From Larix sibirica (Eukaryota; Streptophyta; Pinopsida; Pinales; Pinaceae), in assembly GCA_004151065.3 (NCBI GenBank), contig NWUY0300004946.1, forward strand, positions 55,688 through 80,491: DNA of 24,804 nt, in the 5' to 3' direction. Positions 21,122 through 24,804 of the stretch are shown in pieces. The notes under the pieces are model-generated. The model was not told the DNA's origin. It ran no database searches and saw only the letters and a list, made by a program, of their open reading frames with translations. The position numbers and the translations under genes were made by a program. Positions within the stretch are counted from its first letter, which is position 1; each line of letters begins with the position of its first letter.

Positions 21122-21252
21122 TACCCTACCTTGGAGGAGATATGCTTATGAGTGTCTACATCCTACACATTTCCTTCTTGCTTCTACATTTCATACTTAC
21201 CCTACCCTAGAGGAGATATGCTTATAAGTGTCCACATCTTGCACATTTCCTT
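21122..21252 (+). repeat. Two 55-bp direct repeats at 76-bp spacing
   Basis: 21122-21176 and 21198-21252 share TACCCTACC, GAGGAGATATGCTTAT and CACATTTCCTT, with about five differences by eye. This is a local tandem duplication in the element tail that has since diverged. Confidence 0.85.
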
Positions 21253-22917
21253 TTGCATAGGTTTCTTCTATGATGTTGGAACATAGTTACTCGCCCTAAG
21301 GCACTTATTTCCTCTATTATATTATAGCATTCTTTTATTCTCTTTTCAAGCTTTGTAACATGGAAAAGACACGAAAAATTATATATTAGAAAAAGAGCGG
21401 AAAAGAATGTAGATCATTGATATGTTCTGTGAAGCACCAAATTTATGTCGCATTTGAACAAAGCACTTGTGTCATGTATTCCTTCACAACTTGAGTTCTA
21501 ATATTGGCCTTAGGAGTTAAACCATGATCTTGAGTTTTATACTCCTCCAATTGGTTTTTATTCCAATCACTATGAAGTGGCCCTCAATGCCTCCTACTTT
21601 GTTCTCTTATATAATTGGTTTCATTTTGGTCTTCACTACTCAAGTCATCACTGTGTCATGCTTATGTTCAAAGGATGTTTCAAACTTGTGTCAACCATCT
21701 ATAGATTCTCTAACTTTTCATGTCAGCCTCCCATGTGATTGAGTTGTTCTCAATTCATCATCATAACCAATGTTCACTCGTACTAGTATGGAAGGACTCC
21801 TCACTTCCTTCCCATCGCACCTAGAGGGTTACTTTCACTATTGGTAGGTTTCCCTCCTCTTTACAAACGACATCTCATCATTGGTCGTTGAAAAAGTGGC
21901 TTCCCCTGTGTTAGACGACGAGACATTTAGACATTGTGTTGTACCTTGGTTTCCATTTTCATCATTGGTGGAATTCCTCACCTCTGTCGACAGCTTTCAT
22001 TACTTGATATTGTTAAGAGGGTATTTTTCATGCACTATTTTCATTTGGTGCATGCCATAGACGTACATGATGGTGTGTTTTATCAAGTTTTCCCAAGACC
22101 TTCAAATCAAATCGTGGTTTTGTTACTTGCTCATGTTAGTTGATGTGGGATACCCTAATGCCCTCTTTCCAGCAAAGCTCTTCATATCGACAACAACTCA
22201 TTTTCATTGGGAATAAGATTTAAAGACCTTTATATTACCTAGGGGCTTGCAATCCTTAGTGTTAGGTTTCCATGCTATTAACAACGAGAATACATCATTG
22301 TCATGTGCTTGACAAATTCTATGTGTTCAATGTGAGCACATCTATTCACTCTTATACATTAATGACCGACAATCAAATGGTCTCTCACATGTTTGACATC
22401 GGATCATTTATTCACATGGTGTGGAACTTTACACATGGCGGATTTGGATTGGAGGCCTTAGGTTGTAGTAGCATCTCATTTCTATGTCGATTCCCAAGGT
22501 GCATACAGTACCACCTACCTATATGGCATTAGTACTAGCTTGGAGAACCAGTTTGTAATATCACTCAGTTCCAGTTGTTCTCTTGATATACATTGAAACA
22601 TATCCACTTTTTATTTGCTCATGGCTATGATTTGTATTTGACATGGATCCATTGAGTATCTTTTTGTGGTCATGATTCTACAATCTATATATATTTCATG
22701 AATCTGTAGTGCATTTGTTTCGACAACAATGCTTGGTTTTTCACTTAAGGATGGGTATGCCCGCCTCAAGGAAGAGAATAATTTGATATTTTGGTTTTGT
22801 CTAAAGGTGTCTTTATAAACCTATGTTCGATGCACTCCACCTAGTTCAACTTATCAGATTCCCGGACAATATTGTAATGCATTTCAACCATCAACTTCCT
22901 TTGTAACCTCATACATT

Positions 22918-22927
22918 AAGGGGCATC
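22918..22927 (+). other. Polypurine tract upstream of the right LTR
   Basis: AAGGGG followed by CATC lies directly before the TGTTATAG start of the right repeat. A purine run at this place primes plus-strand DNA synthesis in LTR retrotransposons. The left repeat lacks such a tract upstream, as expected for a 5' LTR. Confidence 0.65.
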
Positions 22928-23545
22928 TGTTATAGCATTATTTGGTCCTCCTAATCATTAATGACTTATTGGCCATTAAATGCTTACTTGAATAGCATGG
23001 TTTCTCCAAAAGAATACTTTAAATAAGACATTTTTGCTTGGTATGTGTGCTTTCCCTTAAAGAAAAAGGTGTGCTACACACTTTTGCCCAAAGAAAGTGT
23101 ACATACACTATTTCCCTTCATGAAAGGCATGTATGCATTCTAAAAATTACAAAAAAATAATAAATATGTATCAATTACATGCTTCAGAGTAGGGTTTACA
23201 AGATTGTGACACCTATGCAACCCTCGAACTTGTTTCCAACGGCCTTAACTAACTTCTAAGAGTATAAAGAGTCTAAATATTAGAAAATGAGCAAGAGACT
23301 AATTCATCACCCTTATGCAAGGGGTTTTTAGAGATTTTGTTTTGTGTTGTTATCATCATCCTCTTTTACATAAATCCTTGTTTCTATAAATTATCAACGT
23401 GCTGAGAGGTGGGGCCTAAATCTCTCATGATTTTCCCATTCCCAAATATTAAGTGTTTTCAAAGCAAAGTTTGAAGTGATAAGTGGTCCAAGTCAAAAGA
23501 ATCTAGATCTTGGTGGAGGAGATGTTGGCAATAGAACTATCAAGT
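22928..23545 (+). repeat. Right terminal-type repeat of the plus-strand element (3' LTR, possibly shared)
   Basis: About 618 bp, similar to 6422-7040 along its whole length and starting with the same TGTTATAG. It follows a polypurine tract, as a 3' LTR should. However, similarity to the left copy goes past the primer-site-like motif (23391-23411) into the region that would be leader in the left copy. Either the LTR really is about 618 bp, or this is an LTR shared with a second, tandem element to its right. The open frame at 23476-23667 shows no motif. Confidence 0.75.
23263..23268 (+). promoter_or_regulatory. TATA box in the right LTR
   Basis: TATAAA at the position aligned with 6761-6766 of the left repeat, in the shared context CTAAG/ATAAGAGTATAAA. 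Confidence 0.55.
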
Positions 23546-24804
23546 ATAATTGTATTTGTTGTTCATTATCAATACATATGGAGATCTCTCTTCTTCCCCC
23601 AACAAATCTGATTGTTAATCGTTTTGCACATGAAAATTCAATTGGTGGTGGATTGGTTTCCTTGTAGACGGTTTAGAATCAATTTATAATTGAATTTGGT
23701 TTATGTTTGATTGCTATTGTTATAACCATAAGAACTTGAAAGTTATTGCTTTCTTGTTTGTAGCTCATCAAAAGATTACTTGAAGTGGTGAAGAGTCCAT
23801 TGGGATTTGCATACAAAGAACAACTGATTAGATACATATACCTTTGTTTTCTCATTTCTTTAGGTAGTTATTCCAAATATAACTTACTAATCTTGGAAAT
23901 TGGATTGTTATCTTTTGTCCACTCTATCACTATGCTAAACCATTGAGGATTACTCCTTGAAACACTTAAGCATATATGCTTTAAAAGGAATCCATATATA
24001 AGTCACTTTAAAATCTTTGAGTATATTATAACGTATCTAGGCAAAAGTGGAGGAGATTTGATGTCAAAAGTATGAAATTGTTTTTCACCAACCATTTCAA
24101 CCAAGCATGCATGTAGAGAACAAATCCTTGTATAAACCAAGTTGCTATGGGAAGAAAATTAAGAATAGACAAAAAGTCATCTTGATCAGGTAATTTAATA
24201 TTCTAAAATGGATGATGATTGATGCCATCATCATGTGATGATGTGCATGTTGGATGGGAGGCAAGAGATGCTGAAAATACTTTATTATTTTGTTGACAAT
24301 ATTGGATGGATCGACTACACTAATCAATCTAAGTGACCACAGTTTCAAGGCACAATCCAATGCACAAGATCTAAAGTCCTTTACACGTAGTTAGTTTTAA
24401 TCAACGTAACAATGCTAACACTTACATGAATTGGGTCTTTTATCCTTACCTTAGACAATTGATAGTACAATAATGGTAATATGGTTGTGGGCTTTTTCAT
24501 CAACATAAGACTTTTGATACAAATACATTTTTGGTGCAGATTATTTGTATGAAAATGATTGCATTAAATATGCCTAGATGACAATCTTCACATAAATAAT
24601 CCTTCCAATTCAAAGATACATGATTTCTTTTTTAAACATTGCTTTCATGTCATATTGAAAGGTGAATTGCTTTGATATGCACTGTAAATTACATTGAAAA
24701 TACTTGTCTGCATCCCCATTGTTGTTTCAAAAAGTTACTCATGTTAAATTTTGGTAAAATCAGGGTTTTGTGCAGTAAAAATAAAATTCAATATACTTTA
24801 ATGC
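23546..24804. other. AT-rich flank, no recognised gene apart from repeat X
   Basis: Sequence after the right LTR. The stretch 23546-23965 separates the LTR from X and matches nothing else in the window that I could see. From 24166 to the end there is no gene, LTR or domain that I recognise. The minus-strand open frame at 24145-24360 overlaps the end of X and has no motif. A small ATGATGAT/ATCATCAT inverted repeat lies near 24211-24234. Confidence 0.5.
23966..24165 (+). repeat. Repeat X, right copy, downstream of the right LTR
   Basis: Similar to 6220-6411 in the same orientation, about three quarters identical by eye. Shared landmarks are ATATGCTTTAAA, ATATAAGTCACTTTA, CATTTCAACCAAGCATGC and AAACCAAGTTG. 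It lies about 420 bp after the right terminal-type repeat, whereas the left X lies about 10 bp before the left repeat. Confidence 0.75.

Larger units (their letters stand above)
20699..22927 (+). other. Decayed internal tail of the plus-strand element, no enzyme domain recognised
   Basis: About 2.2 kb of T-rich DNA with short open frames (21524-21742, 21934-22143, 22272-22532). None contains a reverse transcriptase Y/F-x-D-D, an RNase H or an integrase HHCC or DDE pattern that I can see. Near 22729 a short frame (AMLGFSLKDGYARLKEENNL) ends at a stop about 90 bases on and may be the polyprotein C-terminus. A 55-bp repeat lies at 21122-21252. The region ends in a purine tract and the right terminal-type repeat. 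Confidence 0.5.

Noticed and set aside
24211-24234. ATGATGAT/ATCATCAT inverted repeat as a structured element
   Set aside because: Simple trinucleotide-type repeats of ATG/ATC give such pairing by chance.

Overview
The window looks like repeat-rich, AT-rich plant nuclear DNA. The retrotransposon relics (Ty3/gypsy gag and protease, Ty1/copia gag), the long decayed spacers and the lack of any intact gene suggest a seed plant with a large genome. A gymnosperm is possible, but the sequence alone does not prove it. I found no intact cellular gene, tRNA, rRNA or CRISPR. Every coding trace is a broken transposon-type reading frame, and most open frames are chance or shadow frames.

The dominant feature is a direct duplication of 9,835 positions. 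Bases 190-10023 recur at 10025-19858 at a constant offset of 9835. I saw only two substitutions between them (6316 C/16151 G and 8574 G/18409 A) and no net indel. Each copy ends in a single N (10024 and 19859). The best reading is three contigs joined by one-base gaps: A (1-10023), B (10025-19858, a redundant near-copy of A) and C (19860-24804). The join at 19859 continues a retroelement polyprotein. The join at 10024 runs from the middle of that polyprotein into the middle of an unrelated gag on the other strand. The middle block is therefore probably a redundant contig or the other haplotype, not a real tandem array.

Layout of one unit (copy 1; add 9835 for copy 2): (i) 1-362 minus, Ty1/copia gag relic running off the left edge; (ii) 1480-2918 minus, Ty3/gypsy gag, zinc knuckle, aspartic protease and a coiled-coil segment, with stops and frameshifts; (iii) 3057-3737, an LTR-like block on the minus strand; (iv) 3749-4618 minus, a broken coiled-coil ORF of unknown family; (v) 4619-6219, unassigned AT-rich DNA; (vi) 6220-6411, a repeat (X) that recurs near the right end; (vii) 6422-7040, the left copy of an approximately 619-bp terminal-type repeat with a TATA box; (viii) 7041-8567, a non-coding leader; (ix) 8568-10023 plus, a gag with an 11-residue minisatellite, a zinc knuckle and an aspartic protease. 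Contig C continues the plus-strand polyprotein to about 20.7 kb, then a decayed tail to 22.9 kb, a purine tract, the right copy of the terminal-type repeat (22928-23545), and a second copy of X at 23966-24165.

With the redundant block removed, the plus-strand element is about 7.3 kb (LTR to LTR). It carries gag and protease traces, and I recognised no reverse transcriptase, RNase H or integrase. It may be a non-autonomous gag-protease element, or it may simply be badly decayed. No new functional system is evident. The points worth a second look are the assembly structure, the permuted X/LTR order, the gag minisatellite and the unassigned coiled-coil ORF.
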